A stretch of 64,000 nucleotides of DNA. It comes from Colius striatus (taxonomy: Eukaryota; Chordata; Aves; Coliiformes; Coliidae). Position numbers and translations under genes: made by a program. Where the stretch lies: contig NC_084759.1 in assembly GCF_028858725.1 (NCBI RefSeq), positions 179,271,770 through 179,335,769 on the forward strand, read 5' to 3'. This document shows positions 37,103 through 52,062 of the stretch, one piece after another; position 1 is the stretch's first letter; each line of letters begins with the position of its first letter. The notes under the pieces were generated by a model, which made no database searches, was not told where the DNA came from, and saw only the letters and a program-made list of their open reading frames with translations.

Positions 37103-39979
37103 CATCAACAGTTTTTAGTTTCTATGGGTAGCACTATAGAAATGCCTCAGTAACTGTGTCTATAGTGAGGTCTTGAGCTGCTGACCTTGGAAGGACATTT
37201 GGTGTTATTCCCTGCACTCCTGGGAAGGAGAAATAACTTCTTGTCAGAACATAAGAAAATACGGACCAAGCTGATTGAAGTTCCTGCTATATCCAGTCTC
37301 AACTCTCTTTCCATGGCACCAAATCTGTTGGTGTTTTGGCAAATGAATGTGGAATGGAAGGAAAAAGACTTTTTTTTTCTTCATTATGAAAAGAAACCCC
37401 AAACTTTTCCTTATAAATCTTGTAGATGGGATTTGTTGAAGCATGTGCACAGATGCTGGGAATAGCCTTCCAGAAGTAGTGATTAATTTATTTAATGTAT
37501 TTTTATCTGTGGTTTAATTAATCCAATTAATTATATATATATAAGTTACGTTACAATGTGTCTTTCAACTACTGTACATACATTCCTTTCACTGATTTGT
37601 TTTCTGTGCATGACATATGGTAATGTGAATACATCATAGTGGTACAATTAGCAACTAAAATCATTGAAAGAAGTGATGCTGAGCACAGCTGGGAGCTCAT
37701 GACTAAAACACCATAGGTGACAGGCATGATTGCTGTATGAGGCTTGTCTAACCAATAATATAAAAACAACCTGGTGAGAAACAGGTAGTCTTTCAGAATT
37801 TAGGAGCTGAACTGGGAGCACTGACTCAGGGCCATGCTAATGACTTTCTGACTGTGATGCACAGCTGAGCAGTCTTGACCTCTTTGCTGACTGTTGTTCT
37901 TCTCTCTTACCTCCTGACACTCTACCAACTACTTTTGGGTAGAAGTGGAGCATCCCACACAAGAGAAGATTTCTAGCAATACAAGTCAGCACCTCAGGAC
38001 CACTATTATACTGAGCTGTCTTTGTGTGCTCCAGTGGGAGAATGTTTAACAGTGACTTTAGAAGTGTAGTCTATTAGCTTTAGAAACCAATGATGGCTTG
38101 TAGGTTTTCTTTTTTAAACAAAGAGAGAGTTTGGTTTATGTTGTTTGTGCACCTTGTCCCTTTTCAGATGCTATGGTTGATAGTCTATGTTATTTTAACA
38201 CTGGAGCTTTCAGTAAAATGCTTTCTCACAGGCTGTGTAATGCTGCTGGCTTACTTACTAAATGGAAATTCAGGACTTGAAATCAGCTAACCACTGCAGA
38301 GCACACAGCAGCTCTGCAGTGTCATGGTCATTAACAGTGCCAATCACTGCATCCAAGAATGCTTTTTTCCTATCACCGTTACAGATGCCAATGGAACATT
38401 GTGGGGCAAGATGAACGAGGCTACTGACATTACAGCACAGAATGCTTGCCTTGAGAGGGGAACCCGAAAATGCCTGAGAAAGGAAAGGGATGATTTCTTC
38501 CAGCTGAGCCACATCCAACATTTTTATGCACCTGATATCAAGTGTAGACAGCCTGATGTCTGAGATGCACATGACTCTACCAGTTACGTAAACTTGCTCT
38601 GTTCCAAGCCCTTCTGTGGTTTTCCAGCATGTATAGATACATGCAGAATGCTTCTTTGGCCAACGAGGGGGAACTGCCAGGCTGGCACATATTGCTCTTT
38701 TTGTGATGTTGGCTCACTGGAGATTATTAGGACGTAGTTGGGGCCTAATGAAAGGTTCATTATTTTTCAAATACTTTCTGTCATGAAGCTGTATAATGAC
38801 TAAGTGAAATTATGCACATTTCCTCCCCTTCACTGTCTTTTAAACCTGGAGGCTGATTTTAATGAAGTCAGATACATGAGCAGAGAGGTCTCAGAGACAG
38901 ATGAGGTCCACATAAATTTTGTGAATGTAGATGTTGGCTGTTTGTCCTCGAGGTTACCTTTATCCCTTGATGTTCTTTCAGACTGGTCACTGCTTCCAGA
39001 CTGGCCAGCACTCCCTAGGGACCCCGATCCATAGCTGAGGCTTCAGAATATACTGATTCATCCACTGGTCAGAACTGGCCATGGCCTGGAGATTTAATTC
39101 CTTCTCAATTGGAACCCTTTGTGATAAGATCTGGCTGCGCCCAGCTGTACAGCTGAACAGGACTCTGGATATGTCACCACAGTTTCAAGGTCTGGGACCA
39201 TGATGGCAGGTAGCGAGCATGGCACTGTGTTGGACCCAAAGGCTGTGCTGGTTCTGTGACCAGCTGCACACATCCTGTTCATCACTTCAGTATCAGCAGC
39301 CACACTGCTGAGCTCCTCCTTGCCTCTGTTGCAATTACTGCTCCGTTTCTTCCACTGCTCACAGAACCATCTGCATGACTGTTATTAGTGTATAGGGATG
39401 TCAAATCAATCACTTTTGTAGAGCTGAGCTATAGAAATACTTCAATTTTCTGCCATCTTTAAGACTAGGTTAGAGGTGAGCCCTGAATGGACAGTATGTT
39501 GTAGGATTAGAGACTATTTGGCAATAGCATTTTCTATTTCTAGCAATATACTGAGGAGGGATTTAAAAATAATAGGATAAAACGGGATAACTGTCACTAA
39601 CAGCTTTCAGGGAACTTTTAGGCTGTGGTCAGGGACAAAAAAATAACAGTGTCAATGTTAGAAATATTTATTTCTTGCTGATGTAGTTCACACCTAGACA
39701 TGAGACTTCTTTCTAATTTATTGTTCAAATTTTAATTTAAAACAGACATGTGCAGTATAATGACTCTGGATTGATTTAAAGCTCTGCAAAGAAAATCTAA
39801 ATTGGTTTAAAAAAGTATTCTGCTGAATAATAATTGCATTGAATGCATAGGATTGAGATGATGGGAAGCCTGTAAAGTCTGAGATGGAGACTAAACACTG
39901 GCTTTCCAAGCAGCTAGTATGAGTATATGTTCTACCAGTGAGCTTCAGGTCTTGTGTTCTAGGAAGTGGAAATACTCTT
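37103..39979. other. Intergenic, no gene seen
   Basis: Unremarkable apart from about 38270-38572, where both strands stay open for about 80-100 codons. I could not match either reading to a family. Confidence 0.55.
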
Positions 39980-40092
39980 GGATATTCCTTGTGTCAATGC
40001 AACCTGATCTAGGTGAACCTGCTTCTGCAGAGGGGTTGGACTAGATGATCTCTAAAGGTCCCTTCACACCCCTACCATTCTATGATCCTATG
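39980..40092 (+). mobile_element. CR1 LINE 3' terminal fragment
   Basis: Plus-strand CR1 end with CAACCTGATCTAGGTGAACC, a GGTTGGACTAGATGATCTC stretch and the terminal CCATTCTATGATCCTATGA. Same subfamily type as the copies at 36555 and 45670, in opposite orientation to both. Confidence 0.92.
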
Positions 40093-43000
40093 AACTCAGC
40101 TGTTACGTGTTCACTGTAACTGATTTGATATCTAGAACCTAATGTCGTGGTCTCATTTTGTCAGTTTGTTGGATATTAAGTATGAAATGTTCTCAATTTT
40201 ATGTAGAACAAGGAGAAGCAATTTTAAGTTTTATACTTGCAAGGGTGCAGAGAACAGTCTATCTCTGGATAAAGGTAGGTCATCTGTTCAGAAACACGAC
40301 AGCTTGAATTCTGCAGATACTATCAGAACAGCATGATGGTGGCACAGTAGGAGGAACTGCATGAATGCAGCCCTATGGTGCAGCTGAAAATACAAATTTG
40401 TTACTGCATTGCCTGTATCATGGAGGTATGAAAGACAGAATACTTTATTGAAATGTCACCTACAAAACTAGTCAAGCCTAATGTTAGCAAATGGCAATAT
40501 CTTAATTAGACTAGTATTTGCATATAGTTAGGCAAAGTGTGAGTATGGTATTTAAAGAAAAGGGTAAAAAACTGAGCAGGAAAAGGATGTTGCACTGTAC
40601 TGGATAAGACACTCTGCTAGCAGGAGGAACACATGGAATCTGCTCCCTGCTACCTAGGTTGTTCAGTGCAGGTTTTGCTTTGTTTTCTGATTGACTACAT
40701 GATGTCAGGCCATGGAGCTGGGACCAGGACCTAAATTTTGTCATGAGAGGTGAGTGTCCTAAATAGTGAACATGAAAGTCAGTCTCACTTGTCCACATCC
40801 CCCTGCTCTATGCCACAGCTCTTGTATTTTCATACGTAGAGGTTTTAGGATAAACAGGTGAATGTGCTTTCCAGGATTGGATCTCCTGGTACTCCAGGAA
40901 ACGCTTTTTGGAGGTGGGTGACTGGACTTGAATTCCACATGGGATCTAACTACTAGGTGGTTATGGAAAAGGTGAGCTCCCTGCAGCATTCATACATTCT
41001 CTTGGCCCAGCACTGCTGCTGATGTACCTTACCTGAACGCACCACTCAGATCTGATTCCTCTTACGGATGTTTCTGGGAGCGAGACATGGAGCTTATGCT
41101 CTATCTTACATCTGGATCACTGAGGTTCTGCCTCAGGTCCAAAGTATCAATGTCAAAAAAAAAGTGAGCACTGGTAAGTCTTGCTGTTGCTGCTGTGAGG
41201 GATTTCTGGGTCCATTTTTGGAGGGTCTATGTACTAAATTCTGTTCAAGTCATGTTTTAGATATTTAAATCCCTTTTTAAGCTCTTGCAGTTCCTTGCTA
41301 CATAATTTTATTAAGCCTCAGTGAACGTATTCATACTCCATTATTAAAATAAAATGTGGAAATAAGGGATCTAAATAATAGTAATCTGGTTTTCCTAATC
41401 TAGGACATGTACCTGGACATAAAAGCTCTCTTTTGATCAGTGAACACACCGGTTTCTCACAGTACATGACCAGCAGTAGCCAAGTAAAACGTACCTGTTG
41501 TATAATTCTGTGCTGCATTGTATATTTGATATTAATGTAATGCTTCAAAAGCTAACAGAACATTTAGTTGCTATACTGTATCACTCTGTTATGTATAATT
41601 TCTCCTCATAAATATACATGCATAACAAAACTGTGGCAATTTGAGGAATTATGTAAAACTTATGAATTCTCTTTGATATCATGAGTCCTCAAGATATATC
41701 TGTTTCAACCTGCATGCTCTATATTGAAAAGAGAGCAGGTTTTTTTCTGTCTTTTTTTTTGGCTAACCTTTTTAGTGCACTGACTTTTCAAAGGACATTG
41801 CCACAAGGGCAACCATGTAACAAAGAAATGCTGACAACCTGAAATGGAATTCAAGTCCTTCAGACAAAAAGAGCTGGCAATTGCTGAAAATTATTTATTT
41901 GCCCAAGTGTTTTAGTTACCAAAACATGGATCACATCTTGAGAAAACCTGGTGACACTGAAAGAGAAGTAAAAGTTAAAAAATGGAAAGTAATATAACAG
42001 TCGTTCTGGAGTAAGAGAGAAGAAATCAGAAGGAAAAACTTGTTGCAGGAATGTAAGAAGTTATTTCCTGCTGTCACAGGCAGGCAGAGGCAATTGAGAA
42101 AATAGAATTAGTGGAATTGCAAGGTTAGGTTTAAGTGCACTTGACCAACTTAGGCAAACCTACTTAAATAATGAATGGAGTTGAGGTTTAGCTGGAGAGA
42201 GCTATAGTCTTAATTACAAAACTTTCATACTTCTGTATCACTTGACAGTCTTTGAATACGATTATGAACCCACTTAAACCAACATTATTTTAAGGTTAGG
42301 TGAATTTTCCACCCTTAAACACTTTAACCTCTACTTAAAAGTCTACTAAATTGGAGATACGGATATTCAAATATGGCTCTCAATGAACAGATATAGTAAG
42401 ATAACTTTCAAAACAGAAAACAATGCTAAATGCTTATTTTAAATGTAAAAAATCTACATGTTAAATCAGGCCTGGCAGTTTCTGGAATTGAAAAAGATAA
42501 GAAAGAGTTAAGAGGATGAATCATCACTTGTACTAAGAGTATGTTCAGTTTTAACATGGGGATTCCAAATGCTAAAATGAAGAAAGAGATACAAGTCTAG
42601 TAGGCTTTGACTCAGCTTTATAGTTGAAGCCTTAGGTGTGCTGTAATGTGAATGAAACTACTTTGTATGGCAGTTGTAAGAAAGGATTTCTGAAGTGTTT
42701 GCCAGGGGACAGTGAAAGATTTGTTCTGGTCTGTTCAATGCAAACATCCTAGAAAGATTTTTTCTTAATCAATGTAGTTTATGGGCTTGTGTTATTTCTG
42801 TGGTAAGTTTAGAGAAACATATGTACTTAGAAAACTTTTTATAAATGCCCCAGTTTCATGTAAGATGCACATTTCTCAGTCTTTGTAATAAGACCAGAAA
42901 TTGTTACTGTAAGTAGGTGGCAGGGATCAACTGGTTCAAAACCAGAAAAACAATCTTTCACTCAAGAAGTTTATTTCCTTAGCATTTCTTTCTTCTGAAA

Positions 43001-44879
43001 CCAGACTGCAGCTGTTGCAAACACAGGACAAAAGGAAAGTGAGTTCTCAATACCAGATAATGAAAAAACAAAAGCTCAGTCTTGTAAGAGGACATGGAAT
43101 TCTTACTGAGCTGTTGGCTCAGCTACTACAGCATGACAGAGTGTGTGCTTAGGGTATGTTTGTCAGTACCATTTCACCCTGCTTCTATGACATTGGCTTC
43201 GCAAAGTCTGTGTTTTGCACTAAATCAGAAAATTTTTATTGTCCTGAGTTAAGAGAGTTGGCATTATGATACATTAAGGCAGCAGTCTGACAACTATTAT
43301 GTACAGCTGATTTGAGATTGTTTTGGTAGTGTGCATAAAGTGATCACGTGCTCTACATTTGCTATTGGATGGTCAGTATGTCTTTGGATGTAGAAGGGAT
43401 TTTAATTCTTAATTCCGATTAAATCTACTGAGTGTTCAGCAGAGAAACCTCTGGCAAAACTCATGAAAGTTCAGCTTTCCAGTGGTTTACATTTCTATCT
43501 ACAGCTATAATAATTTCCTTGCTGGCCTTTCTGAAACTGAGAGCATGTAATCGTTTTTACTGGGATTTCATTGTTACTTCTGGATAGGAAAAGAAAATTT
43601 ACAAAGTACTTCTCATTTAATACAGAGAAACTTTTGTAGACTTGGTGAAGGGAGTTCTTGACGAATAGTTTGACATAGATTCAAAACAGAACACACACTA
43701 CTGAAATGATAAGAACAAGAAGGCAGAAAGATAAGCTGATGTACATCAGACATATATAGCACACATAAAATTGTATGAAGAGAGACTTGATATTAATATG
43801 GTGTCCTTGACAGTGGGCTGTCTTGTGGATTTCCATTTGCCTTGGTTGAGAAGGCTTTGGGGGTGGGAGGAGAAACAATGGACTCGAGCTGAATATACAA
43901 GTTCTGAAGTGTACTTGTGGAATGAGAGCAGGGAGAATATATTTTTTCTAATATTTATTAAGATGTAGGTCAAATAATTTACCCATAGTGAGCTGAGAGA
44001 AAAAAAAAAGAATCTATTTTAAGAACCAATTTATATTCCCACATAAATGGAAATCAAGAATAATTCTACTGCATTACACAGAAGTGTAAGGGCTAGTGCA
44101 AGGTCAGAATAAAGCCTCTTGTGATTTCTGTTCAAAATGAATTTAAATCAGGATGACTGCATTGATATTAGTAACTTCAGGCTGTTTTTTAACCAGATGA
44201 AAATTTGGTGTTTGGTTATCACAGTAAATAATTCAGCTAATATTTTCCTAAGGAAAGAAAGGAGGCTGGAGCCTAATGTTGCTGCAGTTCCCCACGAGCA
44301 CCATCTGGTGCAAGGTCCACCACTGGTCAAATGACAGGGACCCCTCTGTCCTATCGAAGTAGCTACTGCATCCAGACCTGTTTATTTTTGACCTTGTCCT
44401 AAAATCCCTCTGATGCCAATGGGAACTCCATGTGCAACACAGGCTTTTACTCAGACTGTCAAATCTTAAAATTTTCAAAACAATGACTTACACAGAAGTT
44501 GAGAGAATTTGCATTTGAGGCTTTACACTGAAATCCTTGAATCCCATTTGAAATATGGTACTAGCCCCATAAACCCATCTCTAAAAATCCCACTCTGAAA
44601 AGGGGATTACTGTGCATATGCCATATTTGCTCCCTTTTTTCCATAACCTTTTAATGCCTCAGGGACTGAGTTTCACTAGACACAGTGGGAGAATCCTGGT
44701 ACATCTGGTTTCCCTGTGGTCTTACATGATGACTGAACAGCCTCACAGCTTTTGCGGTCAGGTTCCCTACGGGCTCACACTGTGATTAGATTAGTTTGCC
44801 ACAAATATATCCTTGTTTGCCATAAAGATACGAGTGAATTGAGCTGCTGTTTATGCATTCCATTTACAACTAGGATTTC
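40093..44879. other. Intergenic, no gene seen
   Basis: AT-rich unique-looking DNA. No gene, structured RNA or mobile element recognised. Confidence 0.6.
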
Positions 44880-44958
44880 AGAGAATCATACAGTAAATTA
44901 GGTTGGAAAGGACCTCTGGAGGTCACCTCGTACATTTCCTGGCTCAGTCTCTTCCCAA
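44880..44958 (-). mobile_element. Old CR1 LINE 3' terminal fragment
   Basis: Minus-strand CR1 end. The plus strand shows AGAATCATACAGTAAATTAG followed by GTTGGAAAGGACCTCTGGAG. Diverged and short, so the right boundary is approximate. Confidence 0.8.
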
Positions 44959-45669
44959 AGATGATTTCTTTTTTTCCTCTTCTGTGGATGGGCAATTTAG
45001 AAATATCCTTTCAGCTAACTGAGTGAGCTCTGCTTTCGTACTTCTCTCAGATGCAAGCACTCATTCCAGCCCACGCACATTACAAACTTTGAAAGATTAT
45101 ATACAAGGATTTTTAAATTAAAGTGTATCAGACAATACTAAATTTTGAAATGTGAAAACTGGCATGGAAGAAAGTTCAAAACAGATAAGCCACACAGCTG
45201 TTCCTGAATGTCTAAACAAATACCTGATCACTGATTTGACTTTTATCTCAGTAGGAGATGGCTTCTTGGAGTGAGAAGGTAGCAATGGTTTGGCCATGCA
45301 TTTGGCACCCTGGGAGATCCAACTGTCTGTCACTTCCCAGGCAAGATTTGAGGTTATCCAGCATCCCTTGCACCAGGACAGCCTCTTGCCATCACCATGA
45401 CATGGAAGATGCTCATGAAAAAGTTGTGTGGGTTCAAACAATACAGTTTGGTCACCCCTTTAGGAGAGTTTGATCTCATTTTAGGACAATTTTTTTTTTT
45501 TTTGAATTGACTTCACTGAGATTTTCACCAGAGGCATAATTATTACTAGATAACACCGACATGTTCTTACGAAAGTACCTTTTCACTGCTTTTAATGTTT
45601 CTGGGATTTATGCTTTCTTTCGGCAAGTACAATTGAATGAAAAGCGTGACTGTGCGATATTTATTGCTG

Positions 45670-46206
45670 AATCATAGAATCATAGAATGGTAGGGGTTGG
45701 AAGGGACCTTTAGAGACCATCTAGTCCAACCCCCCTGCAGAAGCAGGTTCACCTAGATCAGGTTGCGTAGGAACATGTCTAGGTGGGTCTTGAAGACCTC
45801 CAAGGAAGGAGACTCCACAACCCCTCTGGGCAGCCTGTGCCACTGCTCCGTCACTCTCACGGTGAAATAGTTTTTTCTTATGTTTAAGTGGAACTTTTTG
45901 TGTTCCAGCTTCATCCCATTACCCCTCATCCTGTTGCTAGCTACTATAGAAAAGAGGGATGTCCCAACCTCCTGACACCCACCCTTTAGATATTTATAAA
46001 TGTTAATAAGATCTCCCCTCAATCTCCTCCAGACTAAACAGCCCCAGTTCCCGCAGTCTTTCCTCGTATGAAAGATGTTCCATACCCTTAATCATCTTGG
46101 TGGCCCTGCACTGGACTCTCTCCAGCACTTCCCTGTCCCTCTTGAGCTGAGGAGCCGAAAACTGGACACAGTACTCCAGATGAGGCCTCACCAGGGCAGA
46201 GTAGAT
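45670..46206 (-). mobile_element. CR1 LINE 3' fragment, relatively well preserved
   Basis: Minus-strand CR1 of about 540 bases, from the terminal repeat (ATCATAGAATCATAGAATGG on plus) to GGCCTCACCAGGGCAGAGTA. The minus-strand frames 46003-46191 and 45753-46022 read as CR1 reverse-transcriptase C-terminal sequence ([28 protein letters not shown]). They are shifted relative to one another, so the coding part is dead. It looks younger than the other short copies. Confidence 0.95.
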
Positions 46207-49200
46207 ACTGCTTTCTTATTGGCAGCTGCTCCAGATATACAATCAACATCTTTAATTCCATGAAGAGGTAAAAAAATTACTTAGGAAAGGCCTATTGTGA
46301 TATTAATTTTTAAGAAAAAGGTAATGGATTTTTTAGTAGATACAGCCTATAGGATTTATAGATTATATGCTGTCTTCAGATCTCAGATAGACTTTTGGAA
46401 GTTGACTACAAATGGCCTTTCTGAGAAGATTAAACTTGCTATTCATGTAGATGTTGAAATAAATACATGTTTTTGAGGAAAAACAAGTCGACGTAGCTTG
46501 TGCTAATCCTTCAGATCATTTGAACAGATTCAACCAAAGTTTAAAACTGTTACCGTGCGACTTATGAACAACCACACTAGGTTAAAGCCTGAAAAATAAG
46601 TGCAGGTATTGACCATGTAATTTCCGTAGCCATCTGTGTTCAGAAAAAAGCTGGCACAAAATGTCCTTGAACAGTTCTAGAACTAATTAAAAAATGTTCA
46701 TGTTTAACAGGTAATTCATGAAATGGAAAGTGAACACATTTTGATAAAAGTGACAATTTTCTTCACTTTAATTGTGCCAAGATTAAAATCAGTCATGTTT
46801 TAGGACTGCTGCTTTCATTTTTTTTTTGCAAGAGAGTAGGGAAGGGACACACAGTTGTATGATTTATTAGTATCATTGCAATGTGTGCAAAGAGCTGCAC
46901 AAGCAGAAGAACAGAAGACAACAGACCCTTGTTTACTAAGTTTTAGAAAGTCTCTTGCTCTGTACCATTTTTATTCCATTCAGGAAGACGAGGTAATTTT
47001 CAGGCTTTTATACTTGCAAAGTGGAGAGTAGCAGTATGAACATATACACAAACACTTTGGTGCCTTGAATGAATGGCAGCTGGGAAAGCTGCCAGTAGTG
47101 TTGGTTCCAGTTAAAATTTCCAAGACAAAGATTAGCAAGGAGGAATACAGCCCATATAGGAAGACTGGAGCAGAACACAAACTTTAACCCAACCCAGCAG
47201 CAAGCTTTACTTTTCTGCAATAATGTTTCTTCCCTGTCTCTAATGGTTACAACTCTTAGGTCTGATAGAGGCCAATCCACTTTCAGGCCTTCACTTACAC
47301 TGCGAGCATATATGGTTCTTTTTGCTTGGTACTGTAAAATGACCTTTTGTTTTTCTCATGAAAATCTCTGATCTGATGAATGTTCCAGAAACAAAAGGCT
47401 ATGCTGTCTAGTGTGCCTGCATCTTAATATGAGAGCCTGCCACGTATTTTCAAAATTCATTACAGAGAAACTGGGCTGAGACCACTACCACATCTGGAAA
47501 TGTTTTGAATAACTATATAAATGTATTGCTCTTTTATTCTTAGTTCAAAGTAGGTGTGCTTTTATGGTGTTTACCATACCAGAGCTTGGTATGTAAATTC
47601 CAGCTTGCTTGCTGGAAACCTTGCTTTTTGAATATTGGAATTGATGTATTTAGATGCTACTGCATATTTATATGAACTGAAAATCTTCATAATTTCTATA
47701 CTGGTGATAATCTTTAAGAATCACAACTTTTAGCAATGTGGTCAGAACCTAATGTACTGAATACTTGTCCCTTAAAAGTTTTGAAGACTGATTTCAACAT
47801 GAATCAAGTGTTTTGAGTCCTGTATATCTTCAGTCACGCCAAGTCTTGCCTCCTATACCTTGCTGCATTTGATTCTGAACTAGTAGTCCCGTTTTTCTAG
47901 TCTGGTGAACTATTTGCTCTTTCTGTTGACTTCAGACTATTTACTAACAATTTGTTCAAGTGTAAACTGGGAGGACAACCAGATCCAAGCCCTCCTTTCC
48001 ACTACTCCTAACAATCTCTTGTCATTACATCAGTTTAGATCTGCCAAGTCTTTCATTGGATGTGAAAATAAACAGAAAGGTTACTTTTGTACCATAATTA
48101 GAGTGTTTTCCATGGTAACAGAGCTATTATGGTTCATCTATTCAGTCATGTTTTATCTTATTATAAATGGTGAACTTGACTCCCTACTCCCTTCTGACAA
48201 AGCTTATATAAACAGTGTTGTGTAAAGAGGAACCAGACTTCAAACTGCATCTGGTTAGCACACAGGAGTCTCTGGGCCAGTCCAGGGACAGCTCCCATGG
48301 CAGATGCACTGTGGCTGAGAACCACAAACACAACACACCCGGCAAATCTCAGTGGGCATCCTGGAGACACCACCTGCTTCCTGTGACTCTCTGTCCCCTC
48401 GTCCTGCTCATCAAAGGACAGGACAGGCATGCAAACATTAACACCTGCAAGCATATAAGGGTTCTCAGATGGAGGACGCCATAGAATTGCCAACTCTCAC
48501 GACAGTATTAAAGTACCATCGCCACCAGCAATCAGCAAGGACTTACCTGAGTGGGAGAAAAGGTTCGCAGAGGTATTTTAGCAGTTTTCATACACCTAGA
48601 GAAGCATATGCATTAGGAACTGCGTGACCTGGTTGTATTCCAGTCCCAGGTCTTGCTGTACCCAGCAGAACGGTAACATCTTGCTGGTGCGCAGCACTTG
48701 GAGGTGCACCACGAGGAGCCAAGGACTTCTGTCTGTTCACAAAGGGATGGTATGCTGATTGTTAAACATTTGTAGGGTGGCTGGGTTTCAGCTACACTAC
48801 TGTTAAAGCAGAGGGAAATCATAGCAGTCAAAAGCTACTCATTCCTGACTTGCAGCTTTTTGCACTAATAGAGGGTAGGCTGTGTTTGGTGGGAGGATGG
48901 GCACTGTCAGGCTGGTTTTACTTTCTGCTCTGAAGATGGCCACTAATGGTGATAGTCTAGTGCACAGAGTGAACTACTGCACAGCTGCTTTCTGTGTGTC
49001 TGTTCACAAAATGCTAGGATAAAACAAGCTCTTTTGAAGTCTAAAAAAACCCAAAATAAACTATCATTCAAATAACTAGAAAGCACTAGACATATTTTAT
49101 TATTTGTTTTTTAGAAAGAAAGAAAATAATCCATTATATACTTGAGTCTCCAGATAGAAAACAGCAACAAATGGTTTTTCTGGTATAAGGCAACTACAAA

Positions 49201-51918
49201 ACAGTAATAATGAAAATTCATAGTCAAAAAGAAAATGAAATACTTCAGTTTCCATTGTGCCAGAGAAACGAGCTTGTTCATAACTGCAAGCTGCCAGTCC
49301 CAATGCGAGAGGATCAGCCCCCTTGAAGTGCCCTAAAGTAACTGATATTCAAATAAGTGATAGGACCAAGAGAAGTACACTCAGTGTACATAAGTTCAAC
49401 TGAAAACATACCTTATGTCACATTAGTCTGTAAAATCACTCAACATGAGCAAAAACATGTAAGAAAATAATATTTAATACAAGAAATTTGAGCAGTTTCA
49501 GTCATTTCAGTCATCCTGATTTTTCTTTTCAGAAGAACTACTTCATCAGGCTGATGACAAATCATACATGAAAGTTTATTCAGACAGAAGAAAAACAGGG
49601 GTATACGATTTTACACTCAAGTTGTTGACAACTGCAACTCTTTAACAATAACGCTTCTGTCAGAACTGAGGAAACAACACCATGACACTGTGCAAGCACC
49701 TTTCAATGAAGTACATACAGCTCCAGCCAAAGAACACAGTTCCTCATGTCCCTATTGCCTCAAGCTAATTACTCTGCCAAACTTTTCTTCTCCAGCAGTG
49801 AAACTGTTGCACAATTCTGTGAAACTGCTGCCAGGGATCTTTTCCAAAGTGAAGATAAAGGAGTCTGTGAAAAGCTGCTTCTGATAAAATTTATTCTATT
49901 GAAAGAGCAATGTTCAACATTCTACTGAAAAAATGGCTAAATTCTCCAATTTGAGGAAATAGAAGGGATTTGAGTAGCAAATTTGTGGTTGGTTTGGGGT
50001 TTCTTTTTAAGGGCAATGGTTTTGCAAGCCTAAAGCACAGAAGTCCACTCTTCACGTGTACTTGCATCCACCCAGTGGAATAATCACAGAGAGGATCATC
50101 TATTGCTGCTACTGAAGCTTTCAAAGGTGACACTCCTGTCTGAAGCTCCTCTTAGGGATGCAAGTTTAATTTGTTCATAGTAACTCTCTACCACATCCCT
50201 TTCTGACTTTTGGAACAGCTACCTGGCAAGACTTGCATATCATCAGAGCAACTTTATTATTATTATTCCTGATTATTATTATTATGAAACCTGCATTCTT
50301 GGGACTTGGCTGGGTTAAGTCCTACAGTTTCAAGTCCATGCAACTGTGGAAGCCTTTGTTTTACCTTCCTTCCTCTGTCAACCACGACAGGAACGTAAAT
50401 TGCAGGGCTGAAATAATCAGGGTGTCTCCTCTGAGGTTGGAGAGAAGTCAAGCCAGCCACAAATGGCACACACAATTTGGAGAACATGATCTGCCCACCC
50501 AATTACTTACGTGAGATCTGCCTGACAACTCTTCTACCCATTGCTTTGTGCTCTACTGAACAGAGACACTGACAGACAAAGGGGAGGAATAGTATCAAAA
50601 TATAGAGCTCTGCATCACATTTAACCTTTTTCCCCAGCTCTGAAAGATAAAAGCCAAGATTTCTAGCAAGAGCTGCAGCATCCACCGCATCAGATCAGAA
50701 GGAAATTCTGTGAACTGTGGAAAGCTCACCCTGCTATGCTCCTCATTCTGCTGCTGTTACAGATTGTGCTCCTTGTCTCTGTCAGACAGCTAGAACATCC
50801 TAACAAGCCAGAGGGACTTGTGGCAGATGTTCTTGGCTGTACTATTTCACCTTTGGTACTTAAAGAAAGAAACAGGTCCTGGATATGCTACCGAGTAGAG
50901 TCTTGCATCCATACAGTATACAATCTAACTGAGCATGAACAGAGTCTCCTATTCATGTCTCCCATTTTACATCAGGATTTTTTACTTTGGTTTTGGTCCT
51001 AATCTTCTGTGGAACTCATACACATCAGATAGGTAAGAAGCGTAAATGTTTAGCTAGCAACATAACTTTGTCATGTGGAAGACACTTGAGAACAACTGAC
51101 CTGTTGACTAAACCCAGGATTTTAACAAAACACCTTCTTTCCACACTGAAAAAGAAACATTTGCACAACTGTCTTGTTTTATTTCAAATAACCCTCTACT
51201 GCAGAAATACTACACATAAATCCTCATTAAAATAGGCAAGCCTTCAGTTTTGGGAAAAAGAAATACCACCACCAAATGAAATAAGCTTGGAACCTGGTGG
51301 GCCTAAAGAAAAGCTGCGTACAGAAAATAATAGAGTCAAAAAATAGAGTAAAAAAAAAGATATCCCTCACCTGATTTACGTAGCCTAACATGTACTTTTC
51401 TGTGAAATACACATTAAAGAAAAGTAGTGGTTCCATTCCTAAGTATATCTGCTTGGTAACAGAACACAGGCTACAGGAGAGGCACATTCTAAAATACAAA
51501 TACAGAAGAAAGAAAAGTTTTCGATGTTCTGTTAGTTCTCTGAAGCCTCATCCTTGCGACAGCAGAAGTGTGCTGTTAAGGTGTTAACTGTCATTACAAA
51601 GAAAGTGAGCACATGCGCACAAGTTGGAGTGGTCTGCTTGCTAGCTAGTTATATCAGGAGTACTTCCAAAGCTCTGCCATCCTGACTGGAAGACAGCTGC
51701 TTCCTCCTGATCAACCTTTGAAACCTGTGGAACCTGTGGATGGTGTCCCTCACATGTTCCATTTATATACATTTCCTGTGAACCACTCTATGGTTTTCCT
51801 TTTGCATTCAGTAAGTTCTTACCCTTCTATAACACAATATTTAATCACAGGCAATCATCTTACTGTCACGAGGGCAGATCCTACAAATCTCTCTTACTGC
51901 ATACAGTGTCAGTTCTGC
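46207..51918. other. Intergenic, no gene seen
   Basis: AT-rich DNA up to the probable SMIM30 3' end, with poly-T and ATT tracts only. The block around 48200-48500 is less AT-rich, with frames on both strands but no recognisable product. Confidence 0.6.
50252..50285. repeat. (ATT)n tracts
   Basis: Two blocks of ATT repeats separated by CCTG in intergenic DNA between the CR1 cluster and SMIM30. Confidence 0.85.
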
Positions 51919-51924
51919 TTTATT
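51919..51924 (-). terminator. SMIM30: Candidate SMIM30 polyadenylation signal
   Basis: AATAAA on the minus strand, about 140 bases after the SMIM30 stop codon, giving a short 3' UTR. It is the first such hexamer after the stop that I noticed. Use is inferred. Confidence 0.4.
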
Positions 51925-52062
51925 ACACAGTAAGAGGGGTTTGCAGAAATATTTACTACATAGTTTTGAAGGTTATCTAGAATTAAAGCTCAGTTGCACA
52001 CCCTTAGACCTCAACCCCAAGCTGTGTTTGGAAATTCACTTCATTTGAGCATCCTCTTGACA

